Made by a program: the position numbers and the translations under genes. Positions 26,635 to 35,233 of a stretch of DNA of 64,000 nt are shown piece after piece. The DNA is from Mycolicibacterium aromaticivorans JS19b1 = JCM 16368 (lineage in GTDB: Bacteria; Actinomycetota; Actinomycetes; Mycobacteriales; Mycobacteriaceae). The notes under the pieces are model-generated. The model was not told the origin of the DNA. It saw only the letters and a program-made list of their open reading frames with translations, and made no database searches. Numbering within the stretch: the first letter of the stretch is position 1; every line of letters starts with the position of its first letter. The stretch lies in the NCBI RefSeq assembly GCF_000559085.1, contig NZ_JALN02000001.1, positions 3,782,001 to 3,846,000 on the forward strand, read 5' to 3'.

Positions 26635-27663
26635 TCAGGACGAACAGATCTCGTATCGGGCGATCAGTTGTCGTTCCGCCGGAGTGGGTAGGTACACCAA
26701 CGGGTCGTACCTGGTGCATCCGCCGACGGTGACCACCACTGGGCCGCGGGCGAATCCGCGACCGCCGATGTGGCCGGACAGCTGATCGCCGGCACTGTAG
26801 AGAACCGGTGCAGGCAATGTCGCCACGACCGGCAGATGTGTGCGCGCCAAACTCAACGCGACCGCGATATCGTGTGATCCGATTGTCTTCTCGGAGAACC
26901 AAACTGGTGCGGCGCGGGGAGCATTGATCCGTAGCCGATCGATATGGGCGATCGCCTGGTCACTGTTGAGCCGGTTGAACACATCCAGCTCGGCCGCCGT
27001 GGCCAGTCGCCGTGATGTCTTGATCTCGGCGGGGTGCTCCTTGCCGGCCTCGACAGACCAGTCCAGCCCCGCAAGGTGCGGGAATTCAACGGACAACGTG
27101 CGCATCGCCGCGCTGACGTTGCTGTAGTCGCTCGGATCGGCGAGGTCGAGGCGTGCGAGATTCGACTGGCCTGCTTCCTGAGCGGTCAGCTGTCCGCCTG
27201 GATGCGTGATAGTGGATCGCATAGTGACTGTGGCGCCGGGGAATTCGTGCCGGAGCCTAGCCCAGTCCCGCGCCTGCTCGACGATTTGATCCGCGTTGGT
27301 GATCGCCAGCGTCCCGCTGTCGATGGCGAACAGATTCCAGCCGCGTCGCAGGTCCATCTCGAGCCGGTATCCGGTGTACTTGCCCCCGGCAAGGTCGTGC
27401 AGGTAATGCGAGGTTATCTCGGCGGCCTGATCGCTGGTCAGGTGGTCGGAAACATCGACGTACAGCCGGGAGTAGACCATGCCCTGTGCTTGGCTGCGGG
27501 CGAAGTCGCTCGTGGCCGCGACCACGCCGGGCAGATTTCGCACCTGGGCAGCGAGCGCGTCGGCGTCCGCGCGCCGGTCCGGCACGCCGCTGGGAGCGCA
27601 ACCCACCAGCGCGGCGAGTGCGATCAACGCCCCCAGGAGGGCGGATAAACGGCGGATCGGCAC
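26635..27663 (-). CDS. Lipoprotein of unknown function
   Basis: 342 residues starting at GTG 27663. The N-terminus has a basic start, a hydrophobic stretch and the lipobox LVGC with Cys22, so it should be lipid-anchored outside the membrane. The mature part begins with two repeats of a hydrophobic/helical pattern (DALAAQVRNLPGVVAATSDFA; TSDQAAEITSHYLHDLAGGKYT) reminiscent of the ACT-like or BON-like alternation of many mycobacterial lipoproteins, but I do not recognise a named domain. It lies alone on the minus strand, 65 bases from the sulfatase operon and divergent from the P-type ATPase gene. Confidence 0.8.
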   Translation of the reverse strand: MPIRRLSALLGALIALAALVGCAPSGVPDRRADADALAAQVRNLPGVVAATSDFARSQAQGMVYSRLYVDVSDHLTSDQAAEITSHYLHDLAGGKYTGYRLEMDLRRGWNLFAIDSGTLAITNADQIVEQARDWARLRHEFPGATVTMRSTITHPGGQLTAQEAGQSNLARLDLADPSDYSNVSAAMRTLSVEFPHLAGLDWSVEAGKEHPAEIKTSRRLATAAELDVFNRLNSDQAIAHIDRLRINAPRAAPVWFSEKTIGSHDIAVALSLARTHLPVVATLPAPVLYSAGDQLSGHIGGRGFARGPVVVTVGGCTRYDPLVYLPTPAERQLIARYEICSS

Positions 27664-27784
27664 GGCAACCGAGTGTACGGGTGTGGAGTCTGGCAACGCG
27701 CTGTGAGTGCCGAGTACTGAAGTCGCTCTCGCACCGGCCTTTTGGCCCTCGCGATCGGCACGGCTTCCGAGCACTGTGGAGGAC

Positions 27785-30181
27785 GTGAGCGCAGACGACA
27801 CCCTGGCCACGGTCCCCTTGAGCGAGGCGTTGTCGACTTTGGAGACCTCGGCCCATGGACTGACATCTGAGCAGGCGCTGACCCGTCGTGACCGGTATGG
27901 GCTCAACCAGATCGACGAAAAGCGCCTCAACCCGGTGCTGGCTTTCCTCGGCTATTTCTGGGCTCCGATCCCGTGGATGATCGAGGTGGCACTGCTGCTG
28001 TCGCTGGCCGCGCGACATTGGGCGGATGCGCTGATCATCGGCATCCTCCTGGTCCTCAATGGCCTGGTCGCATTCATGGAAGAACACCAGGCGGCCGGCG
28101 CGATTGCCGCGCTCAAAGAGGGGTTTGCAACCTCGGCGCGCGTCCGGCGGGACGGGTCGTGGGTCACCGTCGCGGTCAGCGAACTCGTGCCCGGCGACGT
28201 GGTCCGGGTACGTCTCGGCGATGTGATACCTGCTGATCTGCGGGTGCTCGACGACGTTTCGTTGCAAGTCGACCAATCCGCCCTTACCGGAGAGTCACTG
28301 GCAGTGACCAGGGGCCGGGGTCAACCGCTGTACTCCGGCTCGGTGCTGGTGCGGGGCGAGGCGGACGCGGTCGTGTACGCCACCGGTGCATCGTCGTATT
28401 TCGGGCGCACCGCTGCGCTGGTACAGACGGCCGGCACGATCAGCCACTTCCAGCGTGCTGTTCTGCGCATCGGCCACTACCTGATCGTGCTCGCCGTGGC
28501 GTTGGTGGTACTGACGACGGTGGTGTCGCTGATCCGCGGCAACGCCGTCCTGGAGACGCTCGAGTTCGCGTTGGTGGTGACGATCGCGTCCATTCCGGTC
28601 GCCCTGCCTGCGGTGCTGTCGGTCACGATGGCGGTCGGGGCGCGCAAACTCGCCCGGCAGCAAGCGGTGGTGAGCCACTTGCCGGCCATCGAGGAATTGG
28701 GCGGCATGGACCTGCTGTGCTCCGACAAGACCGGCACGCTCACCCAGAACCGGCTGGCAGTCGCCGCGGTTTGGACCGCCGACGGAGTTTCCGAGCAGAC
28801 ACTGCTCGCCACCGCCGCCCTGGCCTCCCGCGCCGAGGACAACGACCCCATCGATCTCGCGGTACTGGCCGGTGCGGTTCAGGTTCCGGCGGCCGAAGTA
28901 TCGCTGTTCGTCCCGTTCGACCCGGTCAGCAAGCGAACCGAAGCGCAGGTGCGCGACGTTTCCGGCAAGCAGTTCCGCGTGAGCAAGGGCGCACCGCAGG
29001 TCATCGCCGCCCTGTGCGAACACGACCCCGCCGCCACCGCGGTCGCCGGTGTCGTCGACCGATTCGCCACCCATGGCTATCGTTCACTGGCAGTGGCGCA
29101 GACCGACTCGGCCGGTGTCTGGCGGGTGGGGGGCGTGCTTGGCCTGGCCGACCCGCCGAGGTTCGACTCGGCTGAAACTATCGCCGCAGCAAGGGAACTC
29201 GGAGTCCACGTGAAGATGGTCACCGGGGATCAGGTTGCGATCGGGCAGGAAATCGCCCGCCAGGTCGGCCTCGGTGACCGGATCCTCGATGCCGCCGCGC
29301 TCGACACATCCGCGGACCAAGACCTGGCTGGTGTGGTCGCGGGCGCTGACGGGTTCGCTCAGGTCTATCCCGAGCACAAGTACCGGATCGTTGAGCTCCT
29401 GCAGTCCCGAGGACACATCGTGGGAATGACCGGGGACGGCGTCAACGATGCTCCGGCACTCAAGCAGGCTGACGCCGGGATCGCCGTCGCGGGCGCGACC
29501 GATGCCGCTCGGGCAGCGGCGGATGTGGTGCTGCTCGCACCGGGACTGTCGGTGATCGTGGCCGCAATCCGGGAGGCGCGGGAGATCTTCGAGAGGATGA
29601 CCAGCTACGCCATCTACCGCATCGCTGAGACGATCCGGGTGCTGTTGCTCATCACGCTCTCGATCGTCGTGATGAACTTCTTTCCGGTAACCGCGGTGAT
29701 GATCGTGTTCCTCGCGTTGCTCAACGACGGTGCCATCTTGGCGATCGCCTACGACCGGGTTCGCGGCTCATCAAAACCTGCGTCCTGGGACATGCGGGGG
29801 ATCCTGGTCATCGCCACCGCGCTCGGCGTGATGGGGGTGGCCGAGACGTTTCTGCTATTCCTGTTCGCCGACAAGTATTTCGGCCTGGACCACGACCTGA
29901 TTCGGACCCTCATCTACCTCAAGCTGTCGGTGTCCGGCCATCTGACCATTTTCGTCACTCGCACACGGCGCCCGTTCTGGTCATCACCTGCACCTGCTCG
30001 TGTCCTGCTCGTGGCAGTGATCGGGACGCAGGCAGTGGCGACGGTGATCGCAGTCTGCGGGTTCGCCATGACGCCGCTGGGATGGCGATGGGCGGCTGTG
30101 GTCTGGGTGTATGCGATTGCCTGGTTCCTTGTCGAGGACCGGGTGAAGTTACTCGCGTATCGCCGGCTCGATCGGCGGTAA
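27785..30181 (+). CDS. P3A-type plasma-membrane proton-efflux ATPase
   Basis: 798 residues. All P-type ATPase landmarks are present: ALTGES in the actuator domain, the phosphorylation motif SDKTGTLT (Asp314), and MTGDGVNDAPALKQAD in the hinge. About ten membrane segments, with four in the C-terminal half; no N-terminal heavy-metal-binding domain. Similarity to the H+-ATPase subfamily (short N-terminus, LNQIDEK, IPWMIEVALLLSL) points to proton export from the cytosol, but Mg2+ transport is not excluded. Start uncertain: GTG 27785 is used; GTG 27776 is also in frame, and the GGAGGA between them is not well placed for either. Confidence 0.9.
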   Translation: MSADDTLATVPLSEALSTLETSAHGLTSEQALTRRDRYGLNQIDEKRLNPVLAFLGYFWAPIPWMIEVALLLSLAARHWADALIIGILLVLNGLVAFMEEHQAAGAIAALKEGFATSARVRRDGSWVTVAVSELVPGDVVRVRLGDVIPADLRVLDDVSLQVDQSALTGESLAVTRGRGQPLYSGSVLVRGEADAVVYATGASSYFGRTAALVQTAGTISHFQRAVLRIGHYLIVLAVALVVLTTVVSLIRGNAVLETLEFALVVTIASIPVALPAVLSVTMAVGARKLARQQAVVSHLPAIEELGGMDLLCSDKTGTLTQNRLAVAAVWTADGVSEQTLLATAALASRAEDNDPIDLAVLAGAVQVPAAEVSLFVPFDPVSKRTEAQVRDVSGKQFRVSKGAPQVIAALCEHDPAATAVAGVVDRFATHGYRSLAVAQTDSAGVWRVGGVLGLADPPRFDSAETIAAARELGVHVKMVTGDQVAIGQEIARQVGLGDRILDAAALDTSADQDLAGVVAGADGFAQVYPEHKYRIVELLQSRGHIVGMTGDGVNDAPALKQADAGIAVAGATDAARAAADVVLLAPGLSVIVAAIREAREIFERMTSYAIYRIAETIRVLLLITLSIVVMNFFPVTAVMIVFLALLNDGAILAIAYDRVRGSSKPASWDMRGILVIATALGVMGVAETFLLFLFADKYFGLDHDLIRTLIYLKLSVSGHLTIFVTRTRRPFWSSPAPARVLLVAVIGTQAVATVIAVCGFAMTPLGWRWAAVVWVYAIAWFLVEDRVKLLAYRRLDRR

Positions 30182-30191
30182 CCGCGCTCGT

Positions 30192-30197
30192 TATCCT
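30192..30197 (+). promoter_or_regulatory. -10 box for the secreted-protein pair
   Basis: TATCCT (TANNNT) ends 6 bases before ATG 30204; leaderless spacing. Confidence 0.45.
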
Positions 30198-30203
30198 CGA
30201 AGG

Positions 30204-30584
30204 ATGCCGACGAGACTCCGATTGCTCATGGCTGGCGCGTTCGTTGTCGGGCTGACTGCTCTGCAACAGCCGTCGGCCAACGCCGGAACCGGCCACGAAC
30301 CGCTGACCGCCGGGGGCCTGGTGGCGGCACTCACCGCCGACGGTGTCGCGGTGCCCAACCCCATTGACACCACCGCCCAGGAGTGTCCCGCTGCCGGCTG
30401 CGAGCAAGCGATCGTCACCGACACCCTGAGGGTCAAGTCGTTCGCCACGGTCCGGCAGGCCAAGTGGTATTCGGTCACGGCGGGGCTGCCTCGATTCGCC
30501 AACATCGTCGTCGAATTCGCGCCGCCGCTGACTGCCGCCGAACGAGACGGTTATCTCGAGGCGATCGGACGGCTACTGCCATGA
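30204..30584 (+). CDS. Secreted small protein, first of a CPxAGC pair
   Basis: 126 residues with a signal peptide of about 27 residues ending SANA. The mature part shares with the next gene the motif CPAAGCEQAIVTDTLRVKSF and an upstream GLVAALTADGVAVPNP segment; two cysteines five residues apart could form a disulfide. No membrane segment remains after cleavage, so the protein is probably free in the periplasm or exported. The ATGA at 30581-30584 couples it to the lipoprotein paralogue. I do not recognise a characterised family. Confidence 0.7.
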   Translation: MPTRLRLLMAGAFVVGLTALQQPSANAGTGHEPLTAGGLVAALTADGVAVPNPIDTTAQECPAAGCEQAIVTDTLRVKSFATVRQAKWYSVTAGLPRFANIVVEFAPPLTAAERDGYLEAIGRLLP

Positions 30585-30997
30585 GGTGTCATCGGCGGCC
30601 GCTGAGCCTGGCGGTGGCGGGCCTCGCCGTGGTGTTGGCCGGCTGCGCCGGCCAGGAAGCCGGTGCGCCGCCGCGGCCGAGCGCGCCGGCTGGACCGGTG
30701 ATACTCAACGACGCGTCGGTCGGCTCGGTACTGAGCGCCATCACGAAGTCCGGGCTGCCCGCCGCGAACGCACATGATTCGACGGCGTCCAGGTGCCCGC
30801 AGGCAGGCTGTGTCCAAGCGACCGACACTGACACCGTCTCGATCCTGAAGTTCCCCAGCACCGGGCGAGCGGAGATCTATGCCGCCGCGGTGCCCGACAT
30901 GCTCCAGGTCGAGGACGTCGTCATGGTCTTCGCGGCTACGGTGACGAGCGAGCAGAAAGCCGCCTACGGTCGCGCCGTCAAGGACGCGATGCGTTAG
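30581..30997 (+). CDS. Lipoprotein paralogue, second of a CPxAGC pair
   Basis: 138 residues with lipobox LAGC (Cys22), a Pro/Ala-rich linker and a domain paralogous to the preceding secreted protein: the CPQAGCVQATDTDTVSILKF motif matches the upstream CPAAGC motif in spacing, and SVLSAITKSGLPAAN matches its first helix. The first partner is soluble and this one is anchored, which suggests a surface-attached receptor plus a soluble form of one domain. The ATG at 30581 overlaps the upstream stop by four bases; the 3' end shares TTAG with the convergent hsd stop. Confidence 0.72.
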   Translation: MRCHRRPLSLAVAGLAVVLAGCAGQEAGAPPRPSAPAGPVILNDASVGSVLSAITKSGLPAANAHDSTASRCPQAGCVQATDTDTVSILKFPSTGRAEIYAAAVPDMLQVEDVVMVFAATVTSEQKAAYGRAVKDAMR

Positions 30998-32055
30998 CCC
31001 TTCATCTCGGCGTAGAGGTCGGTGTAGTACGGCAGGCAGTGCTCGAGCGCCTCACGTGTGGTGTACAGCGGCTGGTAGCCCAGGTCGCGGCGGGCCTTGG
31101 CGATGGAGAAGTAGTTGTCGATCGACACCCGTTCCACCGCAAGCGGTTCCAGCGGCGGCGCAGGGAACTTGAACTTGAAGTGCAGCCACTGCCAGCCGGT
31201 CAGGATGGCATGGACAACGCCGCCGGGGATCCATACCGTCGGCCACTTCTCGCCACAGGCCTCGACCACCGGCCGGGAGAAGTCGAACATGTTGATCGGC
31301 TCGCCGTCGTTGATGAAGTAGGCCTGCCCGGGTGCGGTGCCGCCGGGGACCAAATGCTCTGCGGCCAGGATGAATCCGTGCACGAGGTTGTGCACATAGG
31401 AGTTGTCGAGCTTGGCGTCCTTGTTGCCGACGAGCACCTTGACGTGCCCGGCGATCACTCGCTCGAACAGCTTGCGGAACATGGTCTGATCGCCCCGTCC
31501 CCAGATGCCGCTGGGCCGGATCGAACAGGTCAGCAGACCGTCCACACCGTTCTGGCTGAGCACGAACTTCTCGGCCACCACCTTGGTCTCGGTGTAGAGG
31601 TCGTTGAAACGTGCTGTGTACGGCATTGTTTCGTCGCCGTTGACGATCCGCTGGCCGCCCATGACCACGCTGTTGGAGGCGGTGTAGACGAATCGCTTGA
31701 CGCCGGCTGATTGCGCGGCGTGCACCAGGTTCTTGGTCCCTTCGACATTCACGTCGAAGCTGCGCTTGCGGTACTCCGCGGTGACCGACGCCCCGCCCAT
31801 GAGGTCGATGATCGCCGCGGTATGAAAAATCGTGTCGATCCCGTCTACGGCTGCGGCGACGGTGGCGGTGTCGCAGATGTCGCCCTGGACCACCTCGAGG
31901 CGCTCGTGGGCGGGCAACGCAGACGGTGCCCGATCGAAAGCGCGAACGAAATGTCCACGGTCCAGCAGCTCGGTCACGAGGTTTGCGCCGACGAATCCGG
32001 CGCCGCCAGTTACCAGGACGCGGCCCAGCTCGGTTGTCAGGGTGGCATCACTCAT
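30994..32055 (-). CDS. hsd: 3beta-hydroxysteroid dehydrogenase/isomerase (Rv1106c-like)
   Basis: 353 residues. Oxidises the 3beta-hydroxyl of cholesterol and shifts the C5 double bond to give cholest-4-en-3-one, an early step of sterol catabolism. The Rossmann motif VTGGAGFVGANLV is at residues 15-27, the catalytic YTETK motif near residue 150, with the long C-terminal substrate-binding region of the family (PAPPLEPLAVERVSIDNYFS). Strong similarity to M. tuberculosis Rv1106c. Transcribed behind a KstR box with a -10 at 32063-32068 (TATTCT on the minus strand) placed for a leaderless start. Confidence 0.95.
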   Translation of the reverse strand: MSDATLTTELGRVLVTGGAGFVGANLVTELLDRGHFVRAFDRAPSALPAHERLEVVQGDICDTATVAAAVDGIDTIFHTAAIIDLMGGASVTAEYRKRSFDVNVEGTKNLVHAAQSAGVKRFVYTASNSVVMGGQRIVNGDETMPYTARFNDLYTETKVVAEKFVLSQNGVDGLLTCSIRPSGIWGRGDQTMFRKLFERVIAGHVKVLVGNKDAKLDNSYVHNLVHGFILAAEHLVPGGTAPGQAYFINDGEPINMFDFSRPVVEACGEKWPTVWIPGGVVHAILTGWQWLHFKFKFPAPPLEPLAVERVSIDNYFSIAKARRDLGYQPLYTTREALEHCLPYYTDLYAEMKG

Positions 32056-32062
32056 GGCGGGG

Positions 32063-32084
32063 AGAATAACTGAAACACGTTCCA
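32063..32084 (-). promoter_or_regulatory. KstR operator and -10 of the hsd promoter
   Basis: TGAAACACGTTCCA at 32071-32084 (minus strand TGGAACGTGTTTCA) matches TNNAACNNGTTNNA fully. On the minus strand TATTCT (32068-32063) follows within 3 bases and ends 7 bases before the hsd ATG; KstR bound here would block RNA polymerase. Confidence 0.75.
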
Positions 32085-32119
32085 GTTTTCCAATGTTGCA
32101 GGTTAGCGTGCTGGCCGGA

Positions 32120-32350
32120 TCAGTCCTCGTCGGTGTCGCGGACAGCCAGCGCATCTTCGATGCGTTTGCGCGCTCCGGCTAAGTGCTCCTCGCAGCGTCG
32201 TGCCAGTTCCTCGCCTCGTTCCCACAGTTTCAGCGACGAATCAAGATCGAGCCCGCCTTGTTCGAGCACCCGGACAACCTCGATCAGTTGATCCCGGCAA
32301 TCTTCGTAGCCAAGCTGACTAATGGGTGTCGTCTCGTCGGGTTTGCTCAT
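32120..32350 (-). CDS. xseB: Exodeoxyribonuclease VII small subunit
   Basis: 76 residues, the normal size. XseB partners with XseA to form exonuclease VII, which degrades single-stranded DNA in both directions. The protein is a helical hairpin with the family motif [28 protein letters not shown] and acidic C-terminus. Its start overlaps the xseA stop by four bases, the common gene order. Confidence 0.95.
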   Translation of the reverse strand: MSKPDETTPISQLGYEDCRDQLIEVVRVLEQGGLDLDSSLKLWERGEELARRCEEHLAGARKRIEDALAVRDTDED

Positions 32351-33585
32351 GCGGATCCGTCCGTCGGGCCTGTGCTAGTTGCGCCGATCGCACCGTCGCC
32401 GACCCGGATGCGCAGCGCGGTTCCGGCCGGTGCGTCGGCGATTGAGCGAAGGATCTCAGCCTCTCCTTGCCCGCTGAGCACCTGGACCACGGCGTAACCC
32501 CGCGCCAGGGTCGCCGCCGGGCCCAGGGTGGCCAGCCGCGCCGCGAGGTGACCGATCCGGTCGGACTCGGCCAGGACCAGCCGCTTGACGTCGCGGCGAA
32601 CGCAGGCCCGGGCCCGCTCGATCTCCTCGGTGCGATGTGTCAGCGCGCCCAGCGGGTCGGCCAGCACCGGTCGGCTACGCAGATGGGTGACGGTCCGCTG
32701 CTCGCGGCCGACCCAGTTGCGCAGCGCCTGCGCACTGCGGTGCCGAAGCTCGGACACCAGCGCCAGCTCGGCCGCCGTGTCAGGCACCACCCTCTTGGCG
32801 GCGTCGGTCGGGGTGGCCGCCCGCACATCAGCGACCAGGTCGCACAGCGGGTTGTCCGGCTCGTGACCGACCGCGCTGACCACCGGTGTGGTGCACGCGG
32901 CGATCTCTCTGCACAGCGTCTCGTCGGAGAACGGCAGCAGGTCTTCCACGCTTCCGCCGCCGCGGGCGATCACGATCACGTCGACCTCGGGGTCTGCGTC
33001 GAGTTCGCGCAACGCCTCGACGATCTGCGCCACCGCGTTGACGCCCTGCACCGCGGTGTTGCGGATGGCGAAGCGCACCCCGGGCCAGCGGGCAGCGGCA
33101 ACCGTCGTCACATCGTGCTCGGCTGCACTGGCCCGCCCGGTGATCAGGCCGACGGTCGACGGCAGGAACGGCAGCGGGCGCTTGAGCCGAGGGTCGAACA
33201 GCCCCTCGGCCTCCAGCAGCCGGCGCAAACGTTCGATACGGGCCAGCAACTCGCCCACGCCGACCGCGCGAATCTCGCTGACACGCAACGAAAATGAGCC
33301 ACGTACGGTGTAGAAGCTCGGTTTGCCGCACACCACCACCTGGGTGCCCTCGGTGAGCTTCACCGGCGCCGCGAGCAGCAGGCCACGCGAGCAGCTGACA
33401 TCGAGCGACATATTGGCGGCCGGATCGCGCAGCACCATGTACGCCGTGGAGTTGCGAACGTTGATTTGGGTCAGCTGACCTTCGACCCACACCGTGCCGA
33501 GCTTGTCGATCCAGCCGGCGATGCGGATGGCCACCGCGCGGACCGGATACGGGTTCTCCGCAGAGTTGCTCTGAGCGTTGGTCAC
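32347..33585 (-). CDS. xseA: Exodeoxyribonuclease VII large subunit
   Basis: 412 residues. N-terminal OB-fold domain (from [11 protein letters not shown] to about residue 100), then the catalytic region with [20 protein letters not shown] and the [15 protein letters not shown] motif near residues 185-200, followed by the long helical XseB-binding part. It degrades single-stranded DNA in repair. The GTG at 33585 overlaps the lipid droplet-associated gene stop by four bases; open sequence further upstream is coding for that gene in another frame. Confidence 0.96.
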   Translation of the reverse strand: MTNAQSNSAENPYPVRAVAIRIAGWIDKLGTVWVEGQLTQINVRNSTAYMVLRDPAANMSLDVSCSRGLLLAAPVKLTEGTQVVVCGKPSFYTVRGSFSLRVSEIRAVGVGELLARIERLRRLLEAEGLFDPRLKRPLPFLPSTVGLITGRASAAEHDVTTVAAARWPGVRFAIRNTAVQGVNAVAQIVEALRELDADPEVDVIVIARGGGSVEDLLPFSDETLCREIAACTTPVVSAVGHEPDNPLCDLVADVRAATPTDAAKRVVPDTAAELALVSELRHRSAQALRNWVGREQRTVTHLRSRPVLADPLGALTHRTEEIERARACVRRDVKRLVLAESDRIGHLAARLATLGPAATLARGYAVVQVLSGQGEAEILRSIADAPAGTALRIRVGDGAIGATSTGPTDGSA

Positions 33586-34169
33586 TTGGCGGACGCGCGG
33601 GTGATCCTGTTGGCCAGCAGCGTCTGGAAAGGCGCCCGCGACTTGGAGGCCTCCTCGTAGGCCAGCAGCGCTTCGAGGTCGGCCACGCTCAGCGACTGCA
33701 GCCGAGCGCGCAGTTGTGCCAGGGTCAGCGATTCGTAGTCGAGCTCCTCGGCGATCGGCGGCGCACTCTTGGTGGCCGTTGCCGGCGATGAGGTCTGGGC
33801 CGAGGTCTTGGTGGAGGCCTGGGCCGGGTTCTGCGACTTCACCTCGACGCCGTCGCTGTACAGGGCGAACCGGCCCTCGGTGAGACGCTCCCCGTCCTGC
33901 ACCGGTGCGTCGTCGTCCTCGGCGGCATCCTCGTCGAAGGTCGCCCACTCGGGCTGCTCGTCCTTCGGGGGGAAGATGTTCTCCAGCGCGGAGTCGCCCT
34001 TGATCACCAGATCAGCCAGGTCCTGCTGCACCTTCATCACGATGTGCGCGACGGTGCTCGCCACCGTCATCGGGTACATCAGGATGGTTTGCGGCAGCTT
34101 GCGAGTTTCTTCGACAGCGGTGACGGCGGCGCCGACCAGCAGACGAACCCCGTACGGTGCAGTTGCCAT
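33582..34169 (-). CDS. Lipid droplet-associated protein (Rv1109c-like)
   Basis: 195 residues. The N-terminal helix block [26 protein letters not shown] with [18 protein letters not shown] is shared with mycobacterial proteins annotated as lipid droplet-associated; the central part is acidic ([15 protein letters not shown]) and the C-terminal helices (the [17 protein letters not shown] segment) form a small helical domain. Role in triacylglycerol storage is from family annotation, not from motifs. First gene of the xseA-xseB-hsd run, divergent from ispH with 53 bases between. Confidence 0.8.
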   Translation of the reverse strand: MATAPYGVRLLVGAAVTAVEETRKLPQTILMYPMTVASTVAHIVMKVQQDLADLVIKGDSALENIFPPKDEQPEWATFDEDAAEDDDAPVQDGERLTEGRFALYSDGVEVKSQNPAQASTKTSAQTSSPATATKSAPPIAEELDYESLTLAQLRARLQSLSVADLEALLAYEEASKSRAPFQTLLANRITRASAK

Positions 34170-34210
34170 GGGCCCCAGCCTACGGCTGGCCCGCCGAGGT
34201 TGCGGGAACG

Positions 34211-34216
34211 TACCCT
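34211..34216 (+). promoter_or_regulatory. -10 box for ispH
   Basis: TACCCT (TANNNT) ends 6 bases before ATG 34223; leaderless spacing. Confidence 0.5.
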
Positions 34217-34222
34217 GAAAGC

Positions 34223-35224
34223 ATGCCGCCTACCGTCAACATGGGGATTCCCGGTGCCGCCAGCACGGCTGCCGGGCCAGTTACCGGCAAGCGGGTGCTG
34301 CTGGCAGAACCGCGCGGTTACTGCGCGGGCGTGGACCGAGCCGTCGAGACCGTCGAACGCGCCCTGGAGAAGCACGGCGCACCCGTTTATGTGCGCCACG
34401 AGATCGTGCACAACCGCTACGTGGTGGACACCCTGGCCAAGGCCGGTGCGGTGTTCGTCGAGCAGACCGACGAGGTGCCTGAAGGGGCCATCGTGGTCTT
34501 CTCGGCTCACGGGGTGGCGCCGACCGTGCACGAGGAGGCGGCGGCCCGCAATCTGCAGACCATCGATGCCACCTGCCCGCTGGTCACCAAGGTGCACAAC
34601 GAGGCCAAACGATTCGCTCGCGACGACTACGACATCCTGCTCGTCGGTCACGAGGGCCATGAAGAGGTCGTCGGCACCGCCGGTGAGGCGCCCGATCACG
34701 TTCAGGTGGTCGACAACCCGGATGCCGTGGACAAGGTGACGGTGCGCGACCCGAACAAGGTGATCTGGCTGTCCCAGACCACACTCAGCGTCGACGAGAC
34801 CATGGAGACGGTCCGACGGCTGCGGGAGAAGTTCCCGACGCTGCAGGACCCGCCCAGCGACGACATCTGCTACGCCACCCAGAACCGGCAGGGCGCGGTC
34901 AAAGCCATGGCGCCGGAGTGCGATCTGGTGATCGTCGTCGGCTCGCGGAATTCGTCGAACTCGGTGCGGCTGGTGGAAGTGGCGCTGGGCGCCGGCTCGA
35001 CGGCCGCCAAGCTGGTGGACTACGCCGACGACATTGACGCGGCCTGGCTGTCGGGCGTCACGACCGTCGGCGTGACTTCGGGTGCCTCGGTTCCCGAAGT
35101 CCTGGTGCGCGGGGTTCTCGACCGGCTGGCCGAATACGGTTACGGCACCGTGCAGACGGTCACGACGGCCAACGAGACGCTGGTGTTCGCGCTGCCGCGC
35201 GAGATCCGGCCTGCCCGGAGCTAG
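34223..35224 (+). CDS. ispH: 4-hydroxy-3-methylbut-2-enyl diphosphate reductase (IspH)
   Basis: 333 residues. Iron-sulfur enzyme that makes isopentenyl and dimethylallyl diphosphate in the last step of the MEP pathway. The three cluster cysteines are in [22 protein letters not shown] and [11 protein letters not shown]; the substrate-binding histidines lie in YVRHEIVHN and VFSAHGVAP. Equivalent to LytB2 (Rv1110). Start ATG 34223 follows a -10 box at leaderless distance. The product feeds the prenyl synthase encoded at 1678. Confidence 0.97.
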   Translation: MPPTVNMGIPGAASTAAGPVTGKRVLLAEPRGYCAGVDRAVETVERALEKHGAPVYVRHEIVHNRYVVDTLAKAGAVFVEQTDEVPEGAIVVFSAHGVAPTVHEEAAARNLQTIDATCPLVTKVHNEAKRFARDDYDILLVGHEGHEEVVGTAGEAPDHVQVVDNPDAVDKVTVRDPNKVIWLSQTTLSVDETMETVRRLREKFPTLQDPPSDDICYATQNRQGAVKAMAPECDLVIVVGSRNSSNSVRLVEVALGAGSTAAKLVDYADDIDAAWLSGVTTVGVTSGASVPEVLVRGVLDRLAEYGYGTVQTVTTANETLVFALPREIRPARS

Positions 35225-35233
35225 TTCCGCAAC

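Noticed and set aside
27740..27760. GGCCTTTTGGCC palindrome between lipoprotein and ATPase genes
   Set aside because: Only four paired bases; not convincing as terminator or operator.
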